Assembly: GCF_914767665.1 (NCBI RefSeq)
Contig: NC_059502.1
Location: forward strand, 44,317,812-44,381,811
Direction of reading: 5' to 3'
Length of the DNA stretch: 64,000 nucleotides
DNA from: Harmonia axyridis
Taxonomy: Eukaryota; Arthropoda; Insecta; Coleoptera; Coccinellidae
A program made the position numbers and the translations under genes. Shown one piece after another: positions 46,674-58,189 of the stretch; the first letter of the stretch is position 1, and each line of letters starts with the position of its first letter. The notes beneath the pieces were generated by a model. That model searched no databases. It was not told the origin of the DNA and saw nothing but the letters and a program-made list of their open reading frames with translations.

Positions 46674-47530
46674 ATTAAGATCCAATTAGGTAGCTATGAT
46701 AAATAAATTAATTATAAGTGTTGGTACTTATACACCAACTCTGTAGCGAAGATTAATAAAGATTCGATAAACTGATTAAGCATCACAAAAAAGTAGGACT
46801 ACAAGAAACACCCTGTATCTCGAAAACAAAACTTTTGCGGACTCATGTTTATGGGCCATTTTATCTTAAAAATTATCCAAGGAACTTTTCATTTTCCTTC
46901 GTAACTCCAATTCAGGAACACCCAGTATTTGTATAAGATAGAAACAATCCAATTATTTATTAATAAAAAAAAATTATTTCGTGTAATTTGGTTCAAACTT
47001 CGTTATCAAACCTATTTTTCCAACAGTATAGATATGAGTAAACAATGTCGTCAAAAATTTTTTTTCGATAACCCCCCACAGGAAAAAAAAAGATCTACGC
47101 CCTTGTAAGAAATATATCTGATTTTCATATTCACAAGACACAAGAAATATCAACTGCGTACGATCGCACGCAAAGCTTCGAAAACTAAATGGGAAAACAT
47201 ATGTTCCGCCGAAAACATTTGGCATTTAATAGTAACTAGTTTCGAAAGCAGAATCGTAGGAATTTCCAATATGTGGAATGTGTAAACAACTTCCACATAA
47301 TTCGAAAACGAAGATAGTGTTGTTTTTCGTCTTTATGAAATACATTTCGTCCCTCTTTCAATTATGGTAATAGTCAATGCTGCGTATATTGGTTGGGTTG
47401 CCATGTGTTATTTATTGAACAGGCGGCTTGATAAAGACGGTCTGGAGATTTTTAATGCAGGGAACGTTGATGAACGCAGCGGAGCGGACCAACCTCATGT
47501 TGTTTTTAAGAATCAAGACTATATTTTTTT

Positions 47531-48994
47531 AGAAATATGAAAGGACGGCCACATTCTGGGCTAAATACGCTCTATAAGGTTGACATGGGTAGTGCATTGC
47601 GTCCGATGATTTTACGCCTTATTCACGGGCGACGAAACGACGTATATTCGTATCGCCATAACCTATTTGGCAAATTTATGTTGTTTCTTCGTCGGCACAA
47701 AGGGATGCCGACCAGCCCTGATTACTGCACATGTCTTTCTGCGTCAATCTAGATATTTATGACTATGATGCGGCTCCTTTTTGATGGGAATTAACTTTGT
47801 CGGTATTCCTGCCTGTTGTTTATGACCAAATTAAATCTCATTCCGAATTTCTAAACATGTGATTTTTGTTGAACAATCGCAAAATGTTTGTGGGTCTATT
47901 TTCATAGGACTGTTTTTTCGTTTTCTCTTGCCGTTAATATTTTCACAAAAATTTTCGTCTGAGAATATTTTTTTTATAGTTAGGCTATAGACAGGGTATT
48001 CCGGGAAGAATGCGACAAATGGATGAATAAATAAAGGTCATCATGAAGGACTCGTATCAAGATCGCCGTTTGGTATATACTATATGCAGGGTGATGTTAA
48101 CCTTATAAGTGAAATTTCATAGTTCAATAACTCTTTAACTTATCGACAGGAAAATTTCAAATTATGAAGTGTAGTCACTCTACTATCGCCTTCCTTCATA
48201 TTTCTGAAATCGGGAACAAATCAGATCCGGACTTTTTCTATTTTTGGAAAAATTGGATCACCCTGTATGTGCTTTATGATTTCATCTCGAATTTATAACC
48301 GCAAATAATTAATTCATAGAGAAAATTCAAAAATCATTATTGGCACTGTCATACAGGGTGATCAATAAACATTGACTTATGAGTAGAATTTCATTGTGCG
48401 ATAAACTTATCAGTAGAATTAAATTCGAAATTTGCAGATCGCAATTTGTGACGTCAAAGGAAATACCTTTTTCCTTTACTATTTTTTCCGAATCGGCTCG
48501 GTTGAAAAGATATGGGCTGTTGGAAATCCGTGAAAAAATTTAATTTTCAGTTATATCTCCCAAATGGAATGGAATCGGGCATGTACAAGCAAAGATTTCC
48601 ATCCTCTGAAGAAAAAGTAGAGAGTTATTTCTGAAAATCTGACCAGAACAAGGCAACTGCACAAATGTAGCAAAAGTATCAGAAGCAATTTTGGCCGAAG
48701 AAAAACGAAAGTGCACGACTAACTTTCTTCAATTTTTTTTTACGAAAATGTCAAGGGCACAACTTTCCATGAGTGCAGCACAAAATCGAAATACAGATGT
48801 GCTGGGATGAGTTTTTTTTCTAATTTTTGGGTATTCCTGTGATACACAAAAAATGTATGACTTCGCTGCTAGCCTGGCTTTTAATTGAATTCTGTGATAT
48901 TTAGTATATGGACTAAAAATTTATTTCATCCGTTGAAACCCAATAAACATATTTTGGGAAATAGTTTCAAAGTCGTATGTAACAAAAAAAAAGG
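47531..48994. other. Region of repeat fragments without a supported gene
   Basis: 47537-47752 is a 71-codon frame starting MKGRPHSGLN; its first bases resemble 55953-55985 (GGGCGGCCACACTCTGGGC), so it is probably part of a repeat. Element ends ACAGGGTAT (47991), TGCAGGGTGATG (48087), CACCCTGTATG (48260) and ACAGGGTGATC (48353) occur but could not be paired with confidence. 48460-48590 is a distant relative of the end of Z. Confidence 0.45.
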
Positions 48995-49009
48995 TTACAA
49001 ATAATAATA

Positions 49010-49523
49010 ATGATAATAAACTTTATTTAGCACTCGGCTATTGAAAACAATACAAATGTAATCCACTAACTTAATTAAATTCTTCATAAATATAACTCAT
49101 CAAACATTTTTTGAATTCTCTATAATTATTACAATATTTGATCTTTTCAGGTAGTTTATTGAAGATAACTAATCCCCTGCTAAATGTGGATTTATTCATT
49201 AATGTAGTACTAACTTTTTCTATGTAAAAATCATCTCGACGTCGTGTTTCATAATTATGTATCTCCTTAGCAAATTTTATGTTTTCACTCAAATATTCAG
49301 GTAACATTTTATTCCTTGCTTTGTATATTAAATCTTATGTTCTATAAATAATCCTTTGATTGACACTCATCAATTTCAAACAATTTAACATATTTCTTAT
49401 GGGAGTTCTTTTATTACATTTCAAAATAATTCTCATACCTCTATTTTGCACTTTTTGTTACCTATCTATGCTACCTTTATTTAAATTAAACATAACTGAC
49501 GAGCAATAATCCACATGAGGAAG
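49010..49523 (-). mobile_element. LINE 3' fragment, part 1 (split by element X)
   Basis: A microsatellite-like ATAATAATGATAATAA tail at about 49001-49020 marks the 3' end. The minus strand encodes an ORF2 C-terminus: LPHVDYCSSVMFNLN (about 49480-49523), RGMRIILKCNKRTPI, then 49071-49307 with NYETRRRDDFYIEK and FNKLPEKIKY. Two stops interrupt it. The frame continues upstream at 52286-52455 on the other side of X. Confidence 0.78.
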
Positions 49524-50287
49524 TATAGTATATCCAAAGTCACTTGGAGGAAGCCTGAATAATTCAATTATACAAGGGTTGTCCAAATTTTCAGAAATTC
49601 CTTTGGAATTTATGAAAATATTGCTATCAATACTCTCAAATAAACCCCGGTATTTAGCAGATCGTCTTGGAAACAAGAATGTCCCGATTTGATTGATCTT
49701 ATTGGCTGAATATTTCCCCTCGTATTCCCCTTTCCACTTTGAGAGCGTTTTTGGTTACACTCATTGGCTGCATCTATCACTTCTTAATTACTTTCTAATA
49801 ATTCGCATAGACCAGTGTGGTCCATAGGGGTATTATTGAAACGCATTTTTACGTAGTTTTAGTTCGTTGTGTGACTGATGCTTTCAATGATTTCGACTAT
49901 GATGTTTGGCATAATTCTATGGCTTATGTAAAAAAAGATGAATATTTCGCAATCAAATCTATTCCTCCATTTACTTTCAAAGTCAGAATTGATATGACGG
50001 GTTCTGAAGAAAACGATTTCGCATCCTAAATATCTTCATTCCACTGAAGGAAGAATTGATTAAAATGAGATTATCCAACAAAATTTTCATTACATTTTCT
50101 GATTTAAGCAATGTTATTACTGGTTTGTGAAATAATGTAGAATAGGCATATGATGTTGAGGCTCTTAATACGTCAAATTAGCAGCTACGTAGCCGGATCG
50201 AAAAATCAATCTAGTATTTTATAGAAAATAGAAATATTTCACCATTTCCTGCCATCAGTCGGGACAGTTTTAATAATAGGTTACATA

Positions 50288-51997
50288 CAGGGTGTCCCGT
50301 AAAGACCACGTCAAACCGAGGGAGAATGTAGATCGAAGGATAACCCACCTGCTATGACAAAATTCTTGTAATAAAAGTCTTACCGTTTTCGAGATATTTC
50401 TTTTTTTTGAAAATAATGAATTTTCGCCCCTTTCAATAGTTTTGCCCTTACGGTTGGTACAATTTTACATCTTTCTGGTTAATTTTTTCAGTAAAATATT
50501 GCTAAAGAATGTTTTCAACGTTTACATTAAAAACATCATCCGAAAATTTTAAAGGGGGGCTATGAGAAATATTTTTATTGGAAATTTTGGTAGTGGATTA
50601 TTTCGTTCACGAAGTTTAGCTCATCGTAGTGGAAAAAAAATGCACCGAGCGACTGCTTCACATTACACCAATAAATTGTCTATTTGATAGTGATTTCAAA
50701 GAGGTATCACACAAGTCATTTGCTATTCAAAGAAAAAAGATATGGCTGTTTTTATCCAAATGGGTACGTTTCTGACAAAATCAAACTCGTCAATTCTGTT
50801 AAGAAATCTTCGATGTTGCATTACTTAGTGAACAATGGAAATTGTTTACGTGCGAAAATATTACTCTCATAATTATTCACCTCAACGAAATTCAATTTTG
50901 CCGGCAAATTTTGAAAAACATCATGCAGATCTAGATTTTTTTAATAAGATCATTTGGAGCGACGAGTCTTCATGTACCGAAGATGGGTACATGAAGACCT
51001 AAATCCTCTAGACTTTTAATATTGGGGCTGCCTAAAAGACAAAGTATACGCAGCACCCATACGTGATGAAGCCGAATTGCGGATGCGTTCTCTCAATTCG
51101 GCTTCATCACGTATGGGTGTTGCGTATACTTTGTCTTTTAGGCAGCCCCAATAATAAGTCCATAGGATTTTGGTCAGGTGAACGAGGAGGCCCCAAAATT
51201 TTAACTTCTCGCCAGTGGCACATCTTCCAATAAAATATTGAAATGGGCAGCTGGTTGGTTAAAAATTCCAAACAATTCTTTGCGTTCAGTGATGGCAGCA
51301 GTTCGATCGGGCCCAAAATTGCACCATTAAATATTCCAGTCCATAAATTAATCTTGAATCGATATTGTGATCTATCTTCTCTCACCTCGTGTGGATTAAT
51401 GATATTTCAGCTATGCAAATTGTGGAGATTCATGTACCAATCCTTGGTACAGGATGACTCGTCGCTCCAAATGATCTTATTAAAAAAAATCTGGATCTGC
51501 ATGATGTTTTCCGAAATTTGCCGGCAAAATTGAATTTCGTTGAGGTGAATAATTATGCGAGTAATATTTTCGCACGTGAAAAATTGCCATTGTTCACTAA
51601 GTAATGCAACATCGAAGATTTCTTAACAGAATTGACAAACTTGATTTTGTCAGAAACGTACCCATTTGGATAAAAACAGCCATATCTTTTTTCTTTGAAT
51701 AACAAATGACTTGTGTGATACCTCTTTGAAATCACTATAAAATAGACAATTTATTTGTGTAATGTGCAGCAGTAGCTCGGTACATTTTTTTTCCACTACG
51801 ATGGGCTAAATTTAATGAACAAAATAATGCACTACCAAAATTTCCAATAAAAATATTTCTCATAGCCCCCCTTTGAAATTTTCGGAGGATGTTTTTAATG
51901 TAAACGTTAAAATCATTCTTCAGCAATATTTTGCTGAAAAAATTAACCAGAAAGATGCAAAATTGTACCAACCGTAAGGGCAAAACTATTGACCCTG
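50288..51997. mobile_element. Fold-back mariner-like element, copy 2
   Basis: It starts CAGGGTGTCCCG next to TA (50286-50287). The right end keeps only CCCTG before TA (51998-51999) because about 150 bases of the right arm are deleted at ACTATTGA/CCCTG. It shares with copy 1 the left-arm deletion joint (GGGTACATGAAG/ACCTAAATCC). The empty site is at about 2795-2806, inside the first X. Confidence 0.83.
51107..51735 (-). pseudogene. Tc1/mariner-like transposase relic in fold-back copy 2
   Basis: 51107-51385 encodes KINLWTGIFNGAILGPIELL and then, after loss of most of the second catalytic block, PPRSPDQNPMDLLLG. The QHDGCP region present in copy 1 is deleted, so this copy lacks the second catalytic aspartate. 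The upstream 60-codon frame is at 51553-51735. Confidence 0.7.
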
Positions 51998-52285
51998 TAT
52001 ATCTTTGAATATTTATTCTGATTCTGAATACGAAAGAGAGAATAAAGAATAATCAAATTATAACACCGTAGAATGACATAGTATCATTTTTAATGTAACA
52101 TCAAAAACTACTCACGTCACAAATTTTCTGAAAGAATCGACATATGAGTCTCATACATTCGCAAAAATATTATTTTCAACTCAAAAGGGTTTGAAAAGTG
52201 TGCGCCTATGGTTTATGACTGTTTTGCAATTATCTCTGGCCAAGCGTTTTTTTAGACTAGTTCAAGTGACTTTGGATATACTATA

Positions 52286-52455
52286 CCAATGATCTAAACA
52301 ACATCAGTGACGTATTCATATCAATTTTACCCCTTATTCTAGATATGAAACCAACCTTTTTGGACATTTTATTTGCGATATAATCCACGTGAAACTGAAA
52401 CTTTAAATTCTCGTCTAAAATCAATCCTAAGTATTTCATTTTAGTAATGATCACA
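52286..52455 (-). pseudogene. LINE ORF2 fragment, part 2
   Basis: Minus strand: TKMKYLGLILDENLKFQFHV, DYIANKMSKKVGFISRIRGK, MNTSLMLFRSLV. This is the usual LINE segment after the RT core (YLG motif onward). It continues directly into LPHVDYCSSV at 49523 once X is removed. A tandem CACAAACCTAGTACAAACC follows at 52452-52488. Confidence 0.78.
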
Positions 52456-52513
52456 AACCTAGTACAAACCTATCACAAACCTAGTACAGCACAATTCAGT
52501 AAAAAAAAAATCG

Positions 52514-52812
52514 AAAATATCCCTTGTCTTCTTCCACTATGGTCGCTCAAAGACCACGAAACACGTTAAATATCTAACATGTTTGATATCCCATTTTACG
52601 TTCGTGCCGGCTGCGAAACCGTCCGTTTCGAGAATAGTTTCACAACTCCTCCGTTGATCTCTACACATAACTAACCTCGCCTGTGCTTCACTACCCGTGT
52701 CAACTAGGATAAATCGTTCATTTCGTGAATATTCGCACGATTCTTCCGTTGACACGGGTCGTTTTCCATGTATTCTTGAACCACAGCTGTGATCCACTCT
52801 CCGTCTCTCCAT
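52514..52812. other. Unassigned segment with a short inverted repeat
   Basis: ACCCGTGTCAAC (52693-52704) pairs with GTTGACACGGGT (52748-52759). A 91-codon minus-strand frame at 52537-52812 spans it but has no known domain. GC content is higher than in the flanks, so it is probably another repeat. Confidence 0.35.
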
Positions 52813-52829
52813 GTCAACCTAGCTTAACC

Positions 52830-53200
52830 ACTCTGCTGTCCAAGGAGGAAAAGTTAACCATTTTTAAATCAACACAAAATGACCACTGATGTTCTTCGTA
52901 TTTAATTTTTGTCAAAACTAATGCTATTGTTTCATATTCTTCCTTCATGGTAGTAGAATGACCAATAGGAATTGAGCCATATTTGTTACCGTTATGTAAA
53001 AGAACACATTTTAAACTACGTTTTGAACTGTCAATAAAAAGGCGCCAATCATCTGGAGTGTATTCAGGCAAACCCATTTTTTCTAAGAGCCCTTTTATAT
53101 TGTTACAGAATACCAAGTCATTTTCCTGAGTGAAAAAAGGCAGCAGATCCTTATCTCTTTTACGATAAAATGTAATATTAGTACCTCGACAAAGTAGATT
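52830..53200 (-). pseudogene. Fragment of a widespread arthropod protein of unknown function
   Basis: The minus-strand frame reads LLCRGTNITFYRKRDKDLLP, FFTQENDLVFCNNIKGLLEK, DDWRLFIDSSKRSLKCVLLH, NGNKYGSIPIGHST, TMKEEYETIALVLTKIKY and FCVDLKMVNF. I recognise this series from long uncharacterised proteins found in many copies in arthropods and cnidarians, probably of mobile origin. After VNF (about 52850) the similarity stops and unrelated codons lead to a stop, so the longer C-terminal part is missing. The upstream frame is also cut, beyond about 53200. No function should be inferred. Confidence 0.6.
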
Positions 53201-53387
53201 TTTTTCTCTTTATTTGTTGTCCTTTATCAGAAAAAAATATATCATTTAACCTGTAACGTGTATCTCAAAAACTAGAGCTGATAGAAAAAATCTGGTGGCA
53301 TTTTTGGAATCAGCACATTAAAAACATCTAAAATCAGATGTTAGATTTCTGGCACCAAATTTTTTTTTTCATTTTGTTGGCCTGTGT

Positions 53388-53432
53388 AATTTTAAACACG
53401 CGGTACGATATTTTAGGCTTGTCGACCTGGCC
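53388..53432 (-). repeat. Solo end of the ATCGTAC-type hAT
   Basis: TTTTAAACACGCGGTACGAT and CTTGTCGACCTGG match, inverted, the left end of the hAT at 59780-61497 (59787-59830). Only this end is present. Confidence 0.6.
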
Positions 53433-53498
53433 GCTGGTTGGGATTGTGCATTGCGGAAGATCAGTCTGTTGTCATACGCTTGTAGAGAAACAGTTATA

Positions 53499-53720
53499 AT
53501 GAGGTGGTCAAGAAAACGTAAATTATTAATATGTGAAAATGTGGCTTTGAAAATGCTAATTTTAAGGCGCAGAAAAATGGGAAGAAAGATAAATCGAACA
53601 AATGAAATTTTTTTGGAACGAATGAATTTTGGAGAGTTTCACCACTTAAATAAACAATTAAGGACTTCTCCAAATTTATTCCACAGTATAGTGAATGCGA
53701 TAAAGCCTCAATTTATTTAG
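53499..53720 (+). CDS. N-terminal exon of a HARBI1-like (PIF/Harbinger) nuclease
   Basis: ATG at 53499 is the first methionine that leaves a sensible basic N-terminus; the frame ends TAG at 53718-53720 (73 codons). It reads RRRKMGRKINRTNEIFLERM, then NFGEFHHLNKQLRTSPNLFH. 'GEFHHL..L..' with a following F and a short helix is the usual opening of Harbinger transposases and the derived HARBI1 proteins. The catalytic DDE part is absent; it may lie in a lost downstream exon. The MADF frame at 53915-54109 on the opposite strand fits the two-protein layout of Harbinger elements. Probably a relic. What else: a host HARBI1-like gene exon, less likely in this setting. Confidence 0.55.
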   Translation: MRWSRKRKLLICENVALKMLILRRRKMGRKINRTNEIFLERMNFGEFHHLNKQLRTSPNLFHSIVNAIKPQFI

Positions 53721-53914
53721 GTATTAATTATTACTCAATGATATATTAACCTCAACTATATTTATTTCCTTCGAATGGATATTTCTTCAGCATTATCAAT
53801 AAATTATGATTATTGGTGGGATTTCAAATAAATTATTTATTTCCATGAAACTAATACTTGTTTGTCCATATATCCAATAAATGATTTATTAACTATAATG
53901 CATTTTCGATAATA

Positions 53915-54109
53915 TCAAATAAACACTTCTCTCAGTGTATATAATACTATAGTTAATTTGTCAATTTTAATTTTTTCCCCCAGTTCATCGGCAATTCTAC
54001 TCCATTCTCTATCCACCAACAGTCGATTATGATATCTTTTATCAGTCTTGTCCCAGAGTATACTGGAATTTATAACAACCAGTATTAAAACTTCGTTGAA
54101 ATCATTCAA
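53915..54109 (-). pseudogene. MADF/Myb-like DNA-binding domain fragment (Harbinger accessory protein)
   Basis: Minus-strand frame: FNEVLILVVINSSILWDKTD, KRYHNRLLVDREWSRIADEL, GEKI. The pattern 'I..V...ILWD....Y.NR.....W..IA.EL' is that of MADF domains (helix 1 and 2). Harbinger elements carry a second, MADF/SANT-type protein that cooperates with the nuclease in binding the ends. The third helix is poor and the frame stops at 53915, so it is partial or decayed. Divergent orientation to 53499-53720 puts both proteins' 3' ends facing each other. Confidence 0.6.
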
Positions 54110-54369
54110 TGTAGGGCGATCGAAGTAAACGTGCCTGCATCAACAAGAACTACTGAAGTTCGCGCGAATTCCGCTCGAAAATATCAAATAATTTGATCGC
54201 CGACAGAGCGCGAAATTCACCTGAAACAGTTTCACGGCCGATACGACTGCACGTAGGACAGCGCTATTATATTCCAAGGTTTGATAAATCGCGTTTGGTC
54301 GCGTCGCTTACATCGCTCGCCATAGTTCGCTCACGCAGGACACAGCGTAAGAATCAAGACTATATTTTT
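54110..54369. other. GC-richer segment, probably an element end
   Basis: CCTGAAACAGTTTCACGGCC and GATACGACTGCACGTAGGAC resemble sequence at 55985-56020 (GCGCCTGAAACAGTCG). TAAGAATCAAGACTATATTT at 54348-54367 matches 47507-47526, the end of repeat P, so P-like DNA joins here too. No gene supported. Confidence 0.4.
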
Positions 54370-54959
54370 TTATGCCCGCCACTCACGAAGCGTTTTTTCG
54401 AACGTTTGGTAGCAGGCGACCAAGTAGCTTGCGTCGAAATGGTAGCTAGTCTGCCTTCCCTTGCTGCCGTCGAAACCTGCCTCTCGAGAGGTTGTTTTAT
54501 TGAGTATCCGGGTCGGATTTCAGATGATCACAGACAGCTGGCAATTTATCAGGTACCATCGGAACTTCGTAGCGTACCAAATTCTTGTGCAAAATGAAAG
54601 AAATTTTGATAGGATTCATCGAAATATTTAGGCAGAACCTGTCGATGGAAAATGAAAAGTTCATCATACGCAAACAGGAATATCAAAACTAAAGCTCATG
54701 GGGAACTAGCAGAATATTCCAAAGGAAAATTACGGAATGAAAGAGTAGATATAAATTTCTATTTGGTCGATATCGTTTTCCATCGTTATTGACAAATCTT
54801 CCTGTACATTGAAATAAACATTCATTAATTTTTCTTAAAATATACTCTTTTTCTTTAATATCAAAATGACAGTTATTTTTGGAAAACCCCTTCAGTATAA
54901 CAACTGATATTTTAGCTAATTTCATTTCAAATTAGCTGATAGCATTTATAGTTCCGACA
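54370..54959 (+). repeat. Left arm of a second inverted duplication
   Basis: It pairs with 55377-55945. It includes TTTTGGTAGCAGGCGACC-like sequence and a frame (minus, 54689-54925: ISVVILKGFSKNNCHFDIKE) mirrored at 55412-55654. The opposite reading through 54372-54597 (CPPLTKRFFERLVAGDQVAC) is mirrored at 55719-55945. Neither frame is recognised. Differences between arms are a few per cent. Confidence 0.8.
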
Positions 54960-54972
54960 TAACAAAAAATTA

Positions 54973-55323
54973 CAGGCTAGGACAATCGAATTGGTAATAA
55001 AAAAATTTATTTTGAGTTTGGTTCGAACTTTCAAATATCATTTTCTCAAATTACAGATTTGAGTACACATTGTTGCAACAAAACATTTTTTCGATTAGGC
55101 TTTCACATCAGTAAAAATACTGATTGACTAGAAACACTACCATCAAATGGGACATTTCATGGAAGAAAGATCTCTTCATAAAAAGAAACAAATTTTGGAC
55201 ATATGCCAGACAAAGTCAGAAAGTAAATATCCAAACCATATACTTGGATTATTATTTGCAATGATAATCCTTTGGTATGGGTTACAATTTTATTAATATT
55301 ACTAATTCGATTGTCCTAGCCTG
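54973..55323. mobile_element. MITE between the arms, 351 bases
   Basis: CAGGCTAGGACAATCGAATT and its complement, next to TA on both sides (54971-54972, 55324-55325). AT-rich interior, no coding capacity. It occupies the centre of the inverted duplication, and the arms stop 10-55 bases from it. Confidence 0.88.
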
Positions 55324-55376
55324 TAATTTTCTGTTTACGTATCGAATGAAAAATCCGAAAGTCGTATCAAAAAATA

Positions 55377-55945
55377 TGTCGGAAACTATAAATATTATCA
55401 GCTAATTTTAAATGGAATTAGCTAAAATATCAGTTGTTATACTGAAGGGGTTTTCCAAAAAGAGCTGTCATTTTGATATTAAAGAAAACGAGTATATTTT
55501 AAGAGAAATTAATGAATGTTTATTTCAATGCAAAGGAAGATTTGTCAATAACGATGGAAAACGATATCGACCAAATAGAAATTTACATCTACTCTTTCAT
55601 TCTGTATTTTTCCTTTGGAATATTCCACTAGTTCCCCATAGGCTTTATTTTTGAAACTTTTCATTTTACATCGACAGGTTCTGCCTAAATATTTCGATGA
55701 AACCTATCAAAAATTCTTTCATTTTGCACAAGAATTTGGTACGCTACGAAGTTCCGACGGTACCTGATAAATTGCCAGCTGTCTGTGATCATCTGAAATC
55801 CGACCCAGATACTCAATAAAACAACCTCTCGAGAGGCAGGTTTCGACGGCAGCAAGGGAAGGCAGACTAGCTACCATTTCGACGCAAGCTACTTGGTCGC
55901 CTGCTACCAAACGTTTGAAAAAACGCTTCGTGAGTGGCGGGCATA
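55377..55945 (-). repeat. Right arm of the second inverted duplication
   Basis: Inverted copy of 54370-54959. The frame at 55412-55654 (ELAKISVVILKGFSKKSCHF) is the partner of 54689-54925. Beyond 55945 the sequence (GGGCGGCCACACTCTGGGCT) differs from the left flank and resembles 47541-47570. Confidence 0.8.
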
Positions 55946-56029
55946 ATGCCGTGAAAGGGCGGCCACACTCTGGGCTAATTTGCCGTCCCTCGAATAGAGG
56001 CGCCTGAAACAGTCGCTTCACTGTTTCAC

Positions 56030-57130
56030 CCCTAACGCCAGCCCTGTAAAAACAGATTGAATGAAATTGACCCTACGTATAACATAAATTCATAAAATCT
56101 CGAATAACTCTTGAATTATTGAATGTGGGAGCATAATCATGTTTGGACACTACCCTTATTTTTCACCGTAGAATCCAACGCAATCATAAAAAATAGGGTT
56201 CTAATTTGAAAATCGAAAGTTATGATCAAATTTTGTTCTCAATATTTGAAACACCTTGTGATGATATTTTTCAAATTCAAGATATGCACGATATTCCAAC
56301 ATTATTCTAGTTTGAGAAAGTGAATTGAGTTATACGCATAGGATATTCACAGTGAAGATAATTCACATAATTGTGACTAAGGAAATTCTCTCTTTTTTAC
56401 GGTTTTTTCTCAATATTTTGAAAACTATGAGGACTAACGCAATCATTTTAGCAAAGAGTAATTGAGAATGGAAATCTTGATAATATCTGAGATATAAAAT
56501 GAAAAAAAAGATTTTTTTGAAAAAATTTTTTTTAATTCTTGTATAATCGGAATTGTCGGAATTTCTTATTCTAAGTATATATTAAACCGCTTGCACATAT
56601 ACGTCAAACTTTAAACGTAAAATCACAGCCTAAACGGGACCATCTAGAGCAAAAATGACAAGAATAAGACCCCCCTCAAAATCGTCTGGAGATCCCGGGA
56701 AAAATCCCAAACCTTCGATTCTCCCCGCGGTTTTCGAGTATACGGGGTGTTTCGGATCATTTTGACATTTCGAGTCCCATATTTCTGTGGTATCTGTGGA
56801 CAATTTGGCTGTCAGTGTCATGTTAATAATAAATATTCCATTTCGATATATGAAAGTTCTTGAAAAAGTTTGCAGTTTCCAAAATTGTTATTCAATATTT
56901 AAATAAATGCCGACAGATAAAATGCAAAGTCTTCGGCGAATCGAAAATTCGATAGATATTTGTCAAAATTTGGAAGTGAACATTGATATCATCATCGAAT
57001 GCATTTTCCTCAACTCAGGTTCGTTTGAAGGGTTTGTATTATTTGGAATTAATTGGATGAATGTTACTTTATTTCAGGAATTTTTCGTTCATTTTCCACA
57101 AACTATAAAACTACATTCTCTTTCGTGAGA
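56030..57130. other. Repeat fragments, no supported gene
   Basis: 56385-56560 is an inverted, diverged copy of 40690-40880. 56590-56760 is GC-richer (GATCCCGGGAAAAATCCC, TATACGGGGTGTTTCGGATC) and looks like an element end. Frames at 56630-56821 and 56907-57128 show no domain. Confidence 0.4.
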
Positions 57131-58180
57131 ATTTGAATCTATTGCGACAGAAGATGGAACTACAAAAGAGAACAGAAGCTTCATCTGATCATGTATTAAA
57201 CAGATAGAAAAACTCCTTATAGATAATTCACAATTGGCTTTATTACTGGAAAAAGAGCCAAGTTAGTCAGATGACATTCAAAAATTTACATGTGTTTTTG
57301 GAATATCTAAAATATACACTTTTACGACTGAAGAGTGCAAAAATATAAATGACCTATCAGTTATTGAAGAATTTGAGTGCAGTGCTGTTGAATTTATAAT
57401 GAAGAAATCAAATCGTTGTGAAATCTTTCATACGAATAATTTCAACCATATATACCATGTTATATTATCATAATATTATTTGTCGTTCAACTGAAACCTT
57501 GGAAATTGAAGAGACTCTCAAACTTATAACCTGATTTCTCAAAAAGGTTCTACCTAGATATTAAATTTGCTTATGAGGTAACATAAGCCATGGGTATTCG
57601 AAAGGCAAGTCTATTCATTCTGTCTCTTTTCAGGTTGTTCATTTATAGCTATACTATATACATATATAAAATCAGTTCAAATTTTTCACTTGAATTACTA
57701 GTCAAAATGTTACAACAGAAATAAAATTTGAAGGATCATTCAGTATATGAAGAATTTTGACAAAGCAGTTACTTTCGAAATTGGTATTAATTTTCCAGCA
57801 ATTCAATGTAGGTATAAAATACTTTATACTTGCATCTTGAAATGAATTTTGCACTTTTTCAGTGTTCAATAATGAGATAATTATTAAATTGACTCAAGAG
57901 ATTAACAGAGTATGCTTTATCAGGATTAGTTAATACTGCTAAAGACGTTAATAAACCTATTAATTTCTTATATGGTTCATCATTACAACTCTCTTTTGTT
58001 GAATCAAATTTCAATTAAGTTTTCAAAGGAGTTTTCATATGTTTACAATTAGACATGCTGAATTATTGCAATACATACTTGAAGAATATAAACAATTACT
58101 ATACTACCTTTTTCATAATTTCTAGTGATATTCATCCCTAAACATTTTTAGCTTTCCCTGAATTCTTTATGATGAAATTA
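57131..58180. other. AT-rich region, degraded repeat
   Basis: 57525-57660 is repeated, diverged, at 58855-58990 (CTGATTTCTCAAA, GCCATGGGT, TCTATTCATTCTG, TATAGCTATACT). These are probably parts of the same decayed Copia family as 58190-58470. No intact frame. Confidence 0.4.
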
Positions 58181-58189
58181 TCACTTAAA

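Larger units (their letters stand above)
44385..47530. repeat. Repeat P, single diverged copy
   Basis: It matches 23770-26930 over its length but with many substitutions and indels, so it is much older than the split between the palindrome arms. It lacks the hAT (single GTATAAGATAG at 46936-46948) and instead holds a partial Z (45314-46673) and a retrocopy-like insertion (about 44809-45160). It continues past the palindrome's spacer sequence into GACTATATTTTTTTA (47515-47530), the sequence expected had no inversion occurred. Confidence 0.75.
49528..52281 (+). mobile_element. Element X, third copy, with fold-back insertion
   Basis: Same GTATATCC ends, flanked by TATA (49524-49527, 52282-52285). 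It inserted in a LINE reading frame, which gives an independent view of its target. Without the fold-back at 50288-51997 it is about 1.04 kb, the best estimate of the basic X length. It lacks palindrome Y. It preserves the empty site for the fold-back of the first X at about 49994-50006. Confidence 0.85.

Noticed and set aside
52537..52812. 91-codon frame as an LTR-retrotransposon or host gene piece
   Set aside because: No motif, and a short inverted repeat runs through it; could not be assigned.
54193..54597. 134-codon frame as a gene
   Set aside because: Its second half is mirrored in the inverted arm at 55719-55945 and its first half is a different repeat end; the frame is a fusion of two repeats.
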